DNA from: a bacterium
GTDB lineage: Bacteria; Patescibacteriota; Dojkabacteria; JAKAPS01
Direction of reading: 5' to 3'
Length of the DNA: 42,104 nucleotides
Assembly: GCA_021806925.1 (NCBI GenBank)
Contig: JAKAPS010000008.1
Coordinates: forward strand, 1 to 42,104
The notes beneath the pieces were generated by a model. It had not been told where the DNA came from, made no database searches, and worked only from the letters and a program-made list of their open reading frames with translations. Below, in pieces: positions 1 to 9,240 of this stretch (positions are counted from its first letter, which is position 1; every line of letters begins with the position of its first letter). The position numbers were made by a program, and so were the translations under genes.

Positions 1-188
1 CAGAAGAGCAAAAAGCACAAAACAAGATTGTTTCCTCTATTCGTATTGGAGTAGAACATGCTATTGGAGGAATCAAAAGAAATCACATTGTTCATGATTT
101 GTTTAGAAATCATAAGGATAGTTTTATAGATCAGGTTATGCTTGTTTCGGCTGGACTCCATAATCTCAGAATTGACTCTCGAACTTAA
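1..188 (+). pseudogene. IS5-type transposase, C-terminal fragment (cut by window edge)
   Basis: An open frame runs from base 3 to a TAA at 186-188 (61 residues). The peptide contains RIGVEHAIGGIKR, then a DLFRNHKD segment and the ending AGLHNLRIDSR. This is the usual C-terminal signature of DDE_Tnp_4 transposases of the IS5 group, including the catalytic glutamate in VEHAIG. The beginning lies outside the window, so it is not possible to say whether the gene is whole. A second insertion sequence fragment sits at the opposite window edge. Confidence 0.75.
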
Positions 189-266
189 CTCCTTTCCTCT
201 TTTGGATAACTCTTACCTTCTTTTTCCCCTTATTCCCGATAATCTCTAATATTTCCCTATTTTCCA

Positions 267-1184
267 CTATATCAATATACTTCCAATAACAACAAGAACA
301 AGTGCAATTACCTTCTCTTTCAATTTTTCCCTTTCCTTAAAGACAACAATAGCAAGGAGTCCAGCAATGATTGTTGATAATGAAGATAGTGCAATTATTG
401 TACTTCTATTAGTTGGTGTAAATGCTAAGAGATTTACTAAATATGATAGTGTTAAAAATAGAGGATTTAATAATATGTGAACTTTAAGTGTTGAAAATAT
501 TTCCTTAACCCCACTGTATATAGAGTTCCTAAGAATACCTGCTAAAACAGCAAATTGAACAAATGATACAAAAAGAGTATACATAATTGGACTGAATTGA
601 CTAATGTTTCTACTATCAATTGAAATTGATATTCCAAGTGATAAACTGCTTGCTAATGCAAATATTAGCTCTTTTGATAGTCTTATCCTAAAATTCCTAA
701 AATCAAATGTGATTAAAACAATACTGATTATAATTAGAAAGAATCCAAGCAACAATTTTGATGTAATAATATAGTTAAAAAATATCCATCCAATAATCAT
801 TGTAAATATAGAGCTAATTGATAGAATAGTTACGATTGCTGATATATTGTTTTTTGAAGTTAAAGCATTAATTCTAAAGAAATTCACGCATATATATGAT
901 ACTGCTGATACTGTAAGTAAAATAAGTGTATATGGATTTAACGAGTATGTAAGAATACTCTTCACATGAAATAGGCTATAGTCAAAGATTAAAAACGTTG
1001 CCGTATATATTAGCATTAATATGTTTGAAACTAGTAAATATACATAATAGTTTTTAATCGATTTAGATATATATGATGAATGTAATAGGTATACAGCAAA
1101 TAGAACATCGGAGATTAGTATCAATAATATATCCATACTTGAGGAGTATAACACTAATACTATATATGTTCTAAATATATACAA
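267..1184 (-). CDS. EamA/DMT-like multi-spanning membrane protein
   Basis: A 305-residue protein made almost entirely of hydrophobic segments, about nine to ten membrane helices. The last part (ALSSLSTIIAGLLAIVVFKE, then a charged stretch and a final helix) resembles the end of the EamA half-domain of drug/metabolite transporters, and the length matches that family. The substrate cannot be predicted. The longest frame starts with TTG at 1184; an ATG at 1136 (MDILLILISD) is an equally good start and would shorten it by 16 residues. Neither start has a clear ribosome binding site. It lies 24 bp downstream of the next minus-strand gene and may be co-transcribed with it. Family assignment is moderate because the N-terminal half is divergent. 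Confidence 0.6.
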   Translation of the reverse strand: MYIFRTYIVLVLYSSSMDILLILISDVLFAVYLLHSSYISKSIKNYYVYLLVSNILMLIYTATFLIFDYSLFHVKSILTYSLNPYTLILLTVSAVSYICVNFFRINALTSKNNISAIVTILSISSIFTMIIGWIFFNYIITSKLLLGFFLIIISIVLITFDFRNFRIRLSKELIFALASSLSLGISISIDSRNISQFSPIMYTLFVSFVQFAVLAGILRNSIYSGVKEIFSTLKVHILLNPLFLTLSYLVNLLAFTPTNRSTIIALSSLSTIIAGLLAIVVFKEREKLKEKVIALVLVVIGSILI

Positions 1185-1208
1185 TCAAAGACAGCTAGAA
1201 AAATACAA

Positions 1209-1649
1209 TTATTTAGGATGTACAATATCATATGAGAATACCGATTCTTCTCCTCTTTGATTCTTTGAAAAATCACCTTTTAATGAAGCAGCAAGATCTA
1301 TAATGCTACGAACTAAATGTTTAATTTTACTATTCCTTAAAGTTAATTTATAAAATGGGTCATTTTTATTTTCAAGGTTAGAATTTGGCTGTACAACAGC
1401 CTTAATTCCCCCGAGATAATCGGGAACTCCTCTTCTGTGAAATAGCTTAGAAAGATAATTTGTGTTTTTTCTTATATAAATTATATAAAGATTGTTTGAT
1501 ATGGCATCTAAATACGATATGGTTGTTTTTTCTTCATTTGTAACTTCAATACCAACAACACATCCATCTGGCAGTTTAAAAACACTAGTATCACCTTCTA
1601 CTACATAAACCTTCTTATCAGACACACGACTTAAGCTATTCTCACTCAT
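1209..1649 (-). CDS. Hypothetical protein, 146 aa
   Basis: ATG-started open frame for a soluble, mixed-charge protein with no signal peptide or membrane segment. I do not recognise a family. The N-terminal half looks beta-rich (KKVYVVEGD, then FKLPDGCVVGIEV) and the C-terminal half contains a probable helix with a hydrophobic face (KHLVRSIIDLAASLKG). It precedes the EamA-like gene on the same strand by 24 bp, which suggests one transcript. No function is proposed. Confidence 0.6.
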   Translation of the reverse strand: MSENSLSRVSDKKVYVVEGDTSVFKLPDGCVVGIEVTNEEKTTISYLDAISNNLYIIYIRKNTNYLSKLFHRRGVPDYLGGIKAVVQPNSNLENKNDPFYKLTLRNSKIKHLVRSIIDLAASLKGDFSKNQRGEESVFSYDIVHPK

Positions 1650-1793
1650 ACAGGCTATTTTACTCTCTCTCTCTTAGAAAGTCAATGTTCATCAAAAGCT
1701 CATAATAGAGTACTTGTTGTTATTACCTAATGTCTTTTTTAGATAAAAACAATTCAACAAGTAAAGGTCTATGGTAATTGGCAAAATAGGGTC

Positions 1794-2234
1794 TCAATTT
1801 ACTTTGATAAATCCATCTCTAATTTGTAGCCATATGTATATAAGAGATACATCAACTAAGAATAATAATATATTAACCGTTATTAGACTTGATAGAGTCA
1901 AGCATAGTATACCTAAAAATGAGTATCTCCATCCGCTTAATTTCAATAATCTTAATGTAGTATTAGAGTAAAGTAATATTACAGATCCTATGACCTCAAG
2001 CAGTGAAAAAATATTTCTAAAGAGTGCTGTAAACAAAATATACTGAGTTACATAACCAAATACTCCGGTTAAATTCAATGAGGTTAATCCCGCAAATAGT
2101 GACACAGCCCCAAGTAATAAAGAAATTATTCCAGAATACTTTACACACGTATCAATAGTTGTTTTCTGAAATTTAGGTAATGGTGACATGACATCATTTA
2201 GTATATCAGCTATTTTATCTATAAACTGCTCCAT
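1794..2234 (-). CDS. Small integral membrane protein, unknown
   Basis: 146 residues from the ATG at 2234; a TTG two codons upstream is possible but less likely. A short amphipathic N-terminus (MEQFIDKIADILNDVM) is followed by about four hydrophobic helices: YSGIISLLLGAVSLFAGL, YVTQYILFTALF, a segment near SLLEVIGSVILLY, and a final long one (FLGILCLTLSSLITVNILLF). I recognise the layout but not a named family. Between this gene and tRNA-Val there are about 50 bp. It is more plausible than the opposite-strand frame covering 1771-1971, which has no protein-like composition. Confidence 0.55.
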   Translation of the reverse strand: MEQFIDKIADILNDVMSPLPKFQKTTIDTCVKYSGIISLLLGAVSLFAGLTSLNLTGVFGYVTQYILFTALFRNIFSLLEVIGSVILLYSNTTLRLLKLSGWRYSFLGILCLTLSSLITVNILLFLVDVSLIYIWLQIRDGFIKVN

Positions 2235-2283
2235 AAGCAAATGTATTATACCTTTTGTAAATTAATATTACAAAATACTTAAA

Positions 2284-2358
2284 TGGACAATACAGGACTC
2301 GAACCTGTGACCTCTCCAATGTGAATGGAATGCTCTAACCATGCTGAGCTAATTGTCC
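2284..2358 (-). tRNA. tRNA-Val (CAC)
   Basis: The minus strand folds into a full cloverleaf: acceptor GGACAAT/ATTGTCC with discriminator A, D arm GCTC/GAGC, anticodon loop TTCACAT reading CAC (Val, codon GTG), and T arm ACAGG-TTCGAGT-CCTGT. CCA is not encoded. It stands alone. Confidence 0.93.
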
Positions 2359-2433
2359 AATATCTTTTTAATTATATACTATATATGTGATTATTTGAAT
2401 AATATAACTAGTATATTCTACAATCATATAGAT

Positions 2434-3057
2434 ATGTATAGTTGTAAGAATGTAATTATGGGGAGGTATATAGAAGCCTCGCACATTATTTTATATACAG
2501 ATATACAAAAGAATGAAAATATATTTGTATTACTTCCTATGTATCTTCTTTTAGAAAGTAGAAAAAAAACATCAATATGTATCGACAAGGAAGATGTATT
2601 TACACAAACTGAATTAATAGATATTTTAAAAAAATTCAATATAGGTGTAAATATAGACTATACTGATAGATTTGATAAAGATAACTCTTTAATCATTTAC
2701 ATAACTGATAAATCAAATATTGATATTGAAAAAATTCCAAAAAATAATACACTTGTAATACAAAATCATGATATAAATGAAACACGTGAATATTTATATA
2801 TAGCAAACCAACAAGGTCAATCAATTTATGAATTTTTATCGGATATATTCATATTTAATGATAATAGCAACAATCTATTTTCATTACAGTTAAGTAGCAA
2901 TATTTCAACACTTCTTCTAACTGGAATTCTTCTGTCAACAAATTATCTAAAGGATACATATAACTCGAGAACATATTTAACAATATCAAGATTAATTAGT
3001 GAAGGAACTGGAAACATGAAAGATGCTCAAGCTTTCTATGAAAAATATAGAAAATAG
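2434..3057 (+). CDS. DHH-family phosphoesterase-like protein
   Basis: Start chosen at ATG 2434 because the longer frame would begin with TTG at 2353, inside tRNA-Val; ATG 2458 is also possible. The product of about 207 residues resembles the N-terminal domain of RecJ/NrnA-type DHH proteins. It has an ASHIILYTD beginning, a strand reading NTLVIQNHDIN where the DHH motif would stand, and the typical helix pair LLLTGILLSTN followed by LTISRLISEGTGN. In the family these bind Mn2+ and cleave small nucleotides or DNA. Here the usual DHH triad is not visible (QNHD takes its place) and the DHHA1 domain is absent, so it may be catalytically inactive. The galE gene converges from the other side, 7 bp away. 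A TATACT box at 2375-2380 may drive it. Confidence 0.5.
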   Translation: MYSCKNVIMGRYIEASHIILYTDIQKNENIFVLLPMYLLLESRKKTSICIDKEDVFTQTELIDILKKFNIGVNIDYTDRFDKDNSLIIYITDKSNIDIEKIPKNNTLVIQNHDINETREYLYIANQQGQSIYEFLSDIFIFNDNSNNLFSLQLSSNISTLLLTGILLSTNYLKDTYNSRTYLTISRLISEGTGNMKDAQAFYEKYRK

Positions 3058-3064
3058 GAGTATA

Positions 3065-4093
3065 TTACTTGACTCCTAATGCTTCAATATATTCAATTGA
3101 ACTATGCCAATTCCATGCTGACTGTATAATTTGTTTTAAGGAAGCTGTTGGACGCCAGTTTAATACTTCCATTGCTTTTGTATTATCCGCTACAAGTTTG
3201 TCAGGATCACCTGGTCTCCTATCAACTGTTTCATAATTCAAAGTTTTACCAGTTACATCTTCACATGTCTTTATAATTTCTAAATTACTATATCCAGATT
3301 TTGTTCCTAAATTAATAGGAATAGAAAAATCATTTTTTTCATTTGATTCAAGAACTTCAATAGCTTTAACATGAGCAAGTGCTAAATCACATACATATAT
3401 ATAATCTCTTACACACGTACCATCTTTCGTATTATAGTCATTACCAAATAACTTAAACCCGTTTTTTATTCCAAGGATGTTAAGTAATATATTTGGTATT
3501 AAATGAGACTCACTCCTATGTGCCTCACCTATCTTAATAATCTCGCTTGCACCTGCTACATTAAAATACCTCAATCTGATGGATCTGATACCATATGCCC
3601 TGGAAGCATCTTCAAGGATTCTTTCAACCATGTATTTTGCTTTACCATATGTATTTATTGGATTTATTATTGTATCTTCTGAAATAACTGAAACATTCGG
3701 TATTCCATACACACCTGCTGTAGATGAGAAAACAATATTCTTGACATTGTATTTATTAGCTAACTCAACTAAATTTATACTACCACTAACTATGTTCTTA
3801 TAGTATTTAATAGGGTTTATCATTGATTCACCTACTTCAAGACAACCGGCAAAATGAACTATACCATCAAATCCATATTGTTTAAATACTTCATCAAGAT
3901 CTTCCATATTAATAATATCGCCGTTAATAACAGTCAACTCTTTTTTGAAATATTCATTAATTAGTTTCAATGACTTATCAGTCGAATTTGAGAAATTATC
4001 AAATACTATTGGATTGTATCCTTTTTTTATCAACTCAATAATCGTATGAGAGCCTATGTATCCTGCTCCTCCTGTAACTAGAATGTTTTTCAT
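3065..4093 (-). CDS. galE: UDP-glucose 4-epimerase
   Basis: A 342-residue extended short-chain dehydrogenase, the normal GalE length. It has the NAD-binding GGAGYIGS motif at residues 8-15, the substrate serines in FSSTAGVYG (about 122-130), the catalytic Tyr149 and Lys153 in YGKAK, and the late RRPGDP substrate loop. The family interconverts UDP-glucose and UDP-galactose in the cytoplasm, supplying sugars for surface polysaccharides. ATG start at 4093. It stands as a single gene, convergent with the DHH-like gene and separated from the upstream peptidase by about 140 bp of A-rich sequence without an obvious hairpin terminator. Confidence 0.95.
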   Translation of the reverse strand: MKNILVTGGAGYIGSHTIIELIKKGYNPIVFDNFSNSTDKSLKLINEYFKKELTVINGDIINMEDLDEVFKQYGFDGIVHFAGCLEVGESMINPIKYYKNIVSGSINLVELANKYNVKNIVFSSTAGVYGIPNVSVISEDTIINPINTYGKAKYMVERILEDASRAYGIRSIRLRYFNVAGASEIIKIGEAHRSESHLIPNILLNILGIKNGFKLFGNDYNTKDGTCVRDYIYVCDLALAHVKAIEVLESNEKNDFSIPINLGTKSGYSNLEIIKTCEDVTGKTLNYETVDRRPGDPDKLVADNTKAMEVLNWRPTASLKQIIQSAWNWHSSIEYIEALGVK

Positions 4094-4236
4094 ATTAATT
4101 GTACTTTCTTTAATACAAATCCTACATCAAAACATTTTTTAAATCAATAAACTATCGAGATAAAAAAATAAGAAAAAAAATAAATAGATAAAAATAATAT
4201 AAAGCAAAAGATATAACACAAGAATAAAAATATGTT

Positions 4237-5886
4237 TTATCTGTCAATTAAAGAAATCAATTTCTTCAATTGCTCATTAGGAGTGAAATACTTATTTATA
4301 TATTCTGTTGCTGTTTTTATTGTTCCATTTGAATAGACATCTACAATTTCCATGAAGCTTTCATCAAGATAATCTAAAAATTCATTTATATTATCCTCTT
4401 TTCCAACATCTATAAAATATTTTCCATTTATATTTTTTACAATTCCGAATGATAGGAATCCGTTAAATGCCAGAATTGCGTAATTAACATATGGTAATAC
4501 AGATGTCTCCCCTATCTGATGAAGTTTCTTTAAAGAGTATCCAATCTCATATAGAATAACAGTTCTAATATCATCAATTGAATAGCTTCCTCTTAATGAA
4601 GTTAAAATTGCTAAATTTGCTTTATTCTCTTCAAGGCTGGAATATATTGTCGGAGAAATCATGCCAGATACGTCATGTGCAACGAGTAAATTATGCGATA
4701 TCTCATGTCCTCCAACTGCAACTATGGCTGCTGTTTTAAATAACGATCCATCGTCTACAATATTTTTATAATTAAGTGAAATGTTATCATTATCAAATAA
4801 TTCCAATAGAGACTTCTCTTCACCATGCCATCTTTCAAATGCTGTATCAAAGAATATCATAACTCTGATACCAGTTTCTATTCTTACTTCTCTAAAGTTT
4901 GGACAATTTTGACCAAAGGGGTTCAAAGTCATAGAACTTCCTGATTTATACAATACAAGGTAAACATTTGCTTTACTCTTTTCCATTAACGGAATTGAAA
5001 GCTTATATTTTTCATTATTCTTTAGTTTCTTGTTAAAACTTTTAAATAGTATTTTTCTAGTTTCTTCAATCCTATTCTTTATATCTTCATTATCCTCATC
5101 CACTATACAAAACTTCAACTCTGGAGATACCATAAATCTATTAATATCCTCATACGTTTCCATTCCGTGAATTGGAAGCAATCTTGATTCTGTCTGCACC
5201 CAATATTTATCCATTGATTTAGCATACTCAATTGATTTTATAGGATCAGTACTCTTGAAGAATAATATACTAAAACGAATATATTCAATAAAATTTGATT
5301 CATAATTGTTCTTCTCTAGTTGAGAAAGAATTTGAGATAGCATTTTTACTATATCTTTGGTTATACTTGGAAATAGTTCATTCCATGTTCTTTCAACAAA
5401 TACACCTTTCTTATACTCTGGAATTGAGAATACATATTCATCAGTAATGAGGTTATTTTTTTTTCTGAATGACAACATGTCATTTATATCATTCTCAGGA
5501 TCATTGCTGTAACTCTTTATTGAAGAATAAAATTCATCGACCTTCTTTCTCCATTCAATATATAGAGTGTTTATTTGCATGCTTATAGGTATAAATCCAG
5601 CAAAGATTACATTCTCTGCGTGACTAAATTTATATCTCTTAGAAATCAAGTTGATATTTGATAAGACATAGCATATGAAGGTATTTTCCTTTTCACATAC
5701 AATTTCTGATAAAAATTCATTTTCTAGATCTTTAGGTATTCCAGTTAGATTATTACCAATCAATGCTTGTCTCATAACCTCGACTGAGACTTCCTTATGT
5801 TTATTTGAGAACTCAATAATAGAAGTACTCATATCATTGATAATACTAGAGTTAATGTCTTTTAATAATTCATGAATGCTATTCAT
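4237..5886 (-). CDS. Zinc metallopeptidase, M49 (dipeptidyl peptidase III)-like
   Basis: A 549-residue soluble protein with a zincin site: HEISH at about residue 393 followed about 20 residues later by LEENKANLA, where EENKA would supply the third zinc ligand. That spacing and the E-E-x-K/R-A pattern resemble family M49 (DPP III and relatives), whose usual motif is HExxGH; here the inserted glycine is absent. No signal peptide, so probably cytoplasmic. The start ATG at 5886 overlaps the stop of the upstream M20 peptidase gene by 4 bp, so the two are almost certainly translated together. A role in breaking down imported peptides is inferred from this pairing. Family placement is moderate; zinc peptidase activity is more secure. 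Confidence 0.6.
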   Translation of the reverse strand: MNSIHELLKDINSSIINDMSTSIIEFSNKHKEVSVEVMRQALIGNNLTGIPKDLENEFLSEIVCEKENTFICYVLSNINLISKRYKFSHAENVIFAGFIPISMQINTLYIEWRKKVDEFYSSIKSYSNDPENDINDMLSFRKKNNLITDEYVFSIPEYKKGVFVERTWNELFPSITKDIVKMLSQILSQLEKNNYESNFIEYIRFSILFFKSTDPIKSIEYAKSMDKYWVQTESRLLPIHGMETYEDINRFMVSPELKFCIVDEDNEDIKNRIEETRKILFKSFNKKLKNNEKYKLSIPLMEKSKANVYLVLYKSGSSMTLNPFGQNCPNFREVRIETGIRVMIFFDTAFERWHGEEKSLLELFDNDNISLNYKNIVDDGSLFKTAAIVAVGGHEISHNLLVAHDVSGMISPTIYSSLEENKANLAILTSLRGSYSIDDIRTVILYEIGYSLKKLHQIGETSVLPYVNYAILAFNGFLSFGIVKNINGKYFIDVGKEDNINEFLDYLDESFMEIVDVYSNGTIKTATEYINKYFTPNEQLKKLISLIDR

Positions 5887-7205
5887 TTTGAGAAAAATAT
5901 TCTACTAAATTCTAATGATTTTTTAATCTGCTCAATTGAAAAATTTTCATTTGCAGCATGCATTTTACAATCTTCATTAGCTAATGGAATTAATACATTT
6001 GGTATTCTCAATATATCACTGAAAAATGTAACAATTGGTAATCCGCCACCACAGTATTTATATATTGGTTTATTTCCAAACGCCTGTTCAAGTGAACTAT
6101 ATGCTCTCTCAACCCATTTGTTCTTTATATCAACTTTTATTCCGTTATAGGGATTTGTTGTTATAAGTTCATACTTAACATATTTTGGTATTTCTTTATC
6201 CAAAAACTTTTTGAAAAGTTTAATTATTTTATCAGGTTCCTGATTCAATACAAGTCTAAAATTAATTTTTGCAACAGCACTTCCAGATATACTGTTTCTA
6301 AAACCGATTCCAGTATACCCGCTATTAATACCAGTGACATGTACTGTAGGCTTCAATGAAACTGCTGTGTAATAATCAATACCTTCTTCAAGCAGTAGTC
6401 CACCATCAAATGTTCCAGTTAAATTCATATATTCTTCAATAGAAAATGGAATACTTCTGTTATTTTTAAGAATATTCTCTTCAATTTCCTCTACATCATC
6501 ATAGAACCCTTCAATATTAACCTTGTATGTTTTACTATCATACAATTTTGATAATATTATTGATAACTCATGTATTGCGTTTGGTACAGCACCTCCAAAT
6601 ATTCCAGAATGCATATCTGTAGAAGATGTTGTTATCTTTAACTCAGCATTAAAGCCGCCTCTGAATCCTACCTCAATTGTAGGAAGATTTGATACTATTT
6701 CCCCATCAGAAATCATTACAAAATCAGATTTCAATAACTCTTTATTATGCTTTATGAATGATTCAATTTTCGGAGAGCCAGTTTCTTCATTCCCTTCAAT
6801 CATAAATTTCACATTAAATTTAAGTTTCTTTTCTTTTATTAACTTAAATATGTTCACAATATGAATAAGGTTCTGCCCTTTATTGTCAATTGCACCTCTA
6901 CAATAGAATCTACCTTCAAATTCTGTTGCTGAAAATGGATCAAACATCCAACCGTCTGATTTATCAGCTGGTTGTACATCATAATGACCATATATTAGAC
7001 ATGTTTCTACCTTAGGATCAACTTCATAATACGCTACTATGATCGGATTATCATATCCAGTCACAATATCAACACGAAAATCATGTTTTAAAAATAGATC
7101 TTTCAGGAATTCTACTGTTTCATCAATTCCATTTTGGAAAGAAGAATCAGTCGATATACTCTTCCCTTTTATATATGGTTTTATTAATTTCCTATATTCA
7201 TTCAT
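5883..7205 (-). CDS. M20-family dipeptidase
   Basis: 440 residues from an ATG at 7205. The metal ligands of the M20 family can be followed in order: YGHYDVQPAD near residue 75, GAIDNKGQ (bridging aspartate), EGNEETGS (catalytic glutamate and ligand) and SDGE, with the last histidine expected in the C-terminal part (CKMHAANENF). The insert in the middle is the dimerisation domain. Such enzymes remove amino acids from small peptides with two zinc ions in the cytoplasm. It overlaps the M49-like gene by 4 bp. Together with the M1 aminopeptidase at 13.8-16.2 kb, this window encodes three exopeptidase-type enzymes, consistent with a cell that lives on peptides. Confidence 0.9.
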   Translation of the reverse strand: MNEYRKLIKPYIKGKSISTDSSFQNGIDETVEFLKDLFLKHDFRVDIVTGYDNPIIVAYYEVDPKVETCLIYGHYDVQPADKSDGWMFDPFSATEFEGRFYCRGAIDNKGQNLIHIVNIFKLIKEKKLKFNVKFMIEGNEETGSPKIESFIKHNKELLKSDFVMISDGEIVSNLPTIEVGFRGGFNAELKITTSSTDMHSGIFGGAVPNAIHELSIILSKLYDSKTYKVNIEGFYDDVEEIEENILKNNRSIPFSIEEYMNLTGTFDGGLLLEEGIDYYTAVSLKPTVHVTGINSGYTGIGFRNSISGSAVAKINFRLVLNQEPDKIIKLFKKFLDKEIPKYVKYELITTNPYNGIKVDIKNKWVERAYSSLEQAFGNKPIYKYCGGGLPIVTFFSDILRIPNVLIPLANEDCKMHAANENFSIEQIKKSLEFSRIFFSK

Positions 7206-7286
7206 GACTCTATCTAATTATTTCATTAATTATACACAAAAAGGAAATATATTGATATATAACTAGCACATAAATAATTATTTATT

Positions 7287-9155
7287 TTACATATACCCTT
7301 TAGCTTGAGTCTCAAACATTCTCTTGTACATTCCATCATCTATGTTCATAAGCTCCTCATGTGTCCCCTCCTCTTTTACACGACCATTATCTATCACTAT
7401 TATTTTATTAGCTGTTCTTACTGTTGAAAATCTATGTGATATTATCAGTACACTCGATTTTCCTTTAAACTCTTCTTCTATCTTTCTAAATAACAGCTCC
7501 TCATTTAATGCATCTATTGCACTAGTAGGCTCATCTAATACTAGAAGCTTCGGTTTCTTGTACATTACCCTTCCTATTGCTACCTTCTGCCACTCTCCTC
7601 CTGATAGATCAACTCCTCCTGAAAATTGCGAACTTAACATAGTTTCCACTCCATTCGGTAATTTGTCTTTCACTATACTACTTAACCCTGTATTATCCAA
7701 AATTGATTTTACTAGTTCCTCTGACTTCTCTTCATCTTTATTCTCAATATCTCCCAATTTTATATTCTCCTTTATATTTAACCAATATGTCCCAAACTCC
7801 TGCATTAATATTCCTACTAACTTATAATATGATTCTAAATTTATATCCTTTATATCAACTCCATTTACTAGTATACTTCCTTTATCCGGATCAAATATCC
7901 TTAATAACAATCTAACTATAGTTGTCTTTCCTGCTCCATTCACTCCTACTATAGATACACTCTTTCCGCTTTCTATTTTAAAACTTACCCCTTTTAATAC
8001 ATATTTTCCATTTTTTGTTCCTTTTACACTTGGATATTTAAACCATACATTCTGAAACTCTATTGATATACCTTCGTTTGTTCTTTCTACAAGTGTGCTT
8101 CCTTCCTTAGATTTTATTTCATTCCTACTATTCATAAAATCATAAAAATCTTTTACAAATGGTAAATCAGACGATATCTCTCCATATGTATTAAAAATAT
8201 ATGAAAAATCACCCTGTATTGAACCAATATTAGATATCAAATATGTGAAATTTCCAACTTGCAATGTTTTTCTAAACAATACAAGAAATAGAATATATGA
8301 ATAAATCGATAATGTTATCACATTATTTAAAGTACCAATTATTAAGTCGCCTTTTAATTTATTTCTTATTGCCTTTAATTGCTCATTGAAGAAATTACCG
8401 AAGAACTTGTTGTATACATCAAGGAAATAATTCGATGTATTGTTTATTTTCATCTCAACTTTGATATTATTATTCATAAATACATGTTTTGCTTGAGTAA
8501 TATTCTTCTTATCGTCGCTATTTGTATCCCATAGCGACCATATTTTGTTACCATATATTCTTGCATTAACATAATCAAAAACAGATGGAATTATTATAAG
8601 GATAATTAAATATGGTGATATAGTAAACATTAAAGATATATTGACAAATATGCCTATGATAGCATTAAATATACCTAATAGATCAAAACCGTTCTTATTG
8701 AATATATACCCATGGGTAGAGTAGATCTTCTCCATCTTCGTCATTTCATCTGGATTCTCCCAGAGCGACAGATCGACATCAGATATCTTTCTAAGAAGTA
8801 TATTATCAATGTATTTACGTATATTTATACTTAATATATTTATTGATGTATTGTATATACTCCCTAAGACTGAATTTATAAAGGTTAAAATCGCATAAAC
8901 TATTGCCCATACAAGCAAATGAGAAGAATATATTGTTGCTTTAGATGTTGTTACTTCTATAATAATATTGATTAAAATATTCATTAGTATATACATCTGA
9001 ACTGCTCCGCTGACTACTTGGTAAATAGAAACACATTCAGTAATTATGAATTCTTTCTTAGATGATAAGTAAATCAATTTCAGTATATACATATCCAATT
9101 TGAACTCATCAAAAATTACCTTTAATTTTGTTCTTATTTTTTCTATTTTCTTCAT
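7287..9155 (-). CDS. ABC exporter (fused membrane and ATPase domains), copy 1
   Basis: About 622 residues from ATG 9155 (a TTG lies ten codons further up). The first 330 residues hold about six membrane helices of an exporter-type ABC transmembrane domain. The rest is the nucleotide-binding domain, with Walker A GVNGAGKTT, signature LSGGEWQK, Walker B LLVLDEPTSA and the H-loop ISHRFS. It belongs to the MsbA/LagD-like half-transporters that work as dimers in the cytoplasmic membrane. It is followed upstream by a paralogue (9241-11106) whose ATPase half is nearly identical in DNA sequence while the membrane half differs, so the two may form a heterodimer. The substrate is unknown; lipids or peptides are both possible. 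Confidence 0.88.
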   Translation of the reverse strand: MKKIEKIRTKLKVIFDEFKLDMYILKLIYLSSKKEFIITECVSIYQVVSGAVQMYILMNILINIIIEVTTSKATIYSSHLLVWAIVYAILTFINSVLGSIYNTSINILSINIRKYIDNILLRKISDVDLSLWENPDEMTKMEKIYSTHGYIFNKNGFDLLGIFNAIIGIFVNISLMFTISPYLIILIIIPSVFDYVNARIYGNKIWSLWDTNSDDKKNITQAKHVFMNNNIKVEMKINNTSNYFLDVYNKFFGNFFNEQLKAIRNKLKGDLIIGTLNNVITLSIYSYILFLVLFRKTLQVGNFTYLISNIGSIQGDFSYIFNTYGEISSDLPFVKDFYDFMNSRNEIKSKEGSTLVERTNEGISIEFQNVWFKYPSVKGTKNGKYVLKGVSFKIESGKSVSIVGVNGAGKTTIVRLLLRIFDPDKGSILVNGVDIKDINLESYYKLVGILMQEFGTYWLNIKENIKLGDIENKDEEKSEELVKSILDNTGLSSIVKDKLPNGVETMLSSQFSGGVDLSGGEWQKVAIGRVMYKKPKLLVLDEPTSAIDALNEELLFRKIEEEFKGKSSVLIISHRFSTVRTANKIIVIDNGRVKEEGTHEELMNIDDGMYKRMFETQAKGYM

Positions 9156-9240
9156 TTTAAAAATATCTATATACAAAAATAACAATTATATAAATTGAAT
9201 ACTCAATTTAATATATATGTATATTTTGAATAAACTGTTT

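Noticed and set aside
1771-1971. 66-codon plus-strand frame
   Set aside because: Overlaps the small membrane protein gene on the minus strand and shows no protein-like pattern.
7324-7827. Open frame on the plus strand inside the first ABC exporter gene (and its twin at 9278-9787)
   Set aside because: It lies opposite the conserved ATPase domain, has a Ser/Leu-rich random composition, and exists twice only because the gene underneath is duplicated.
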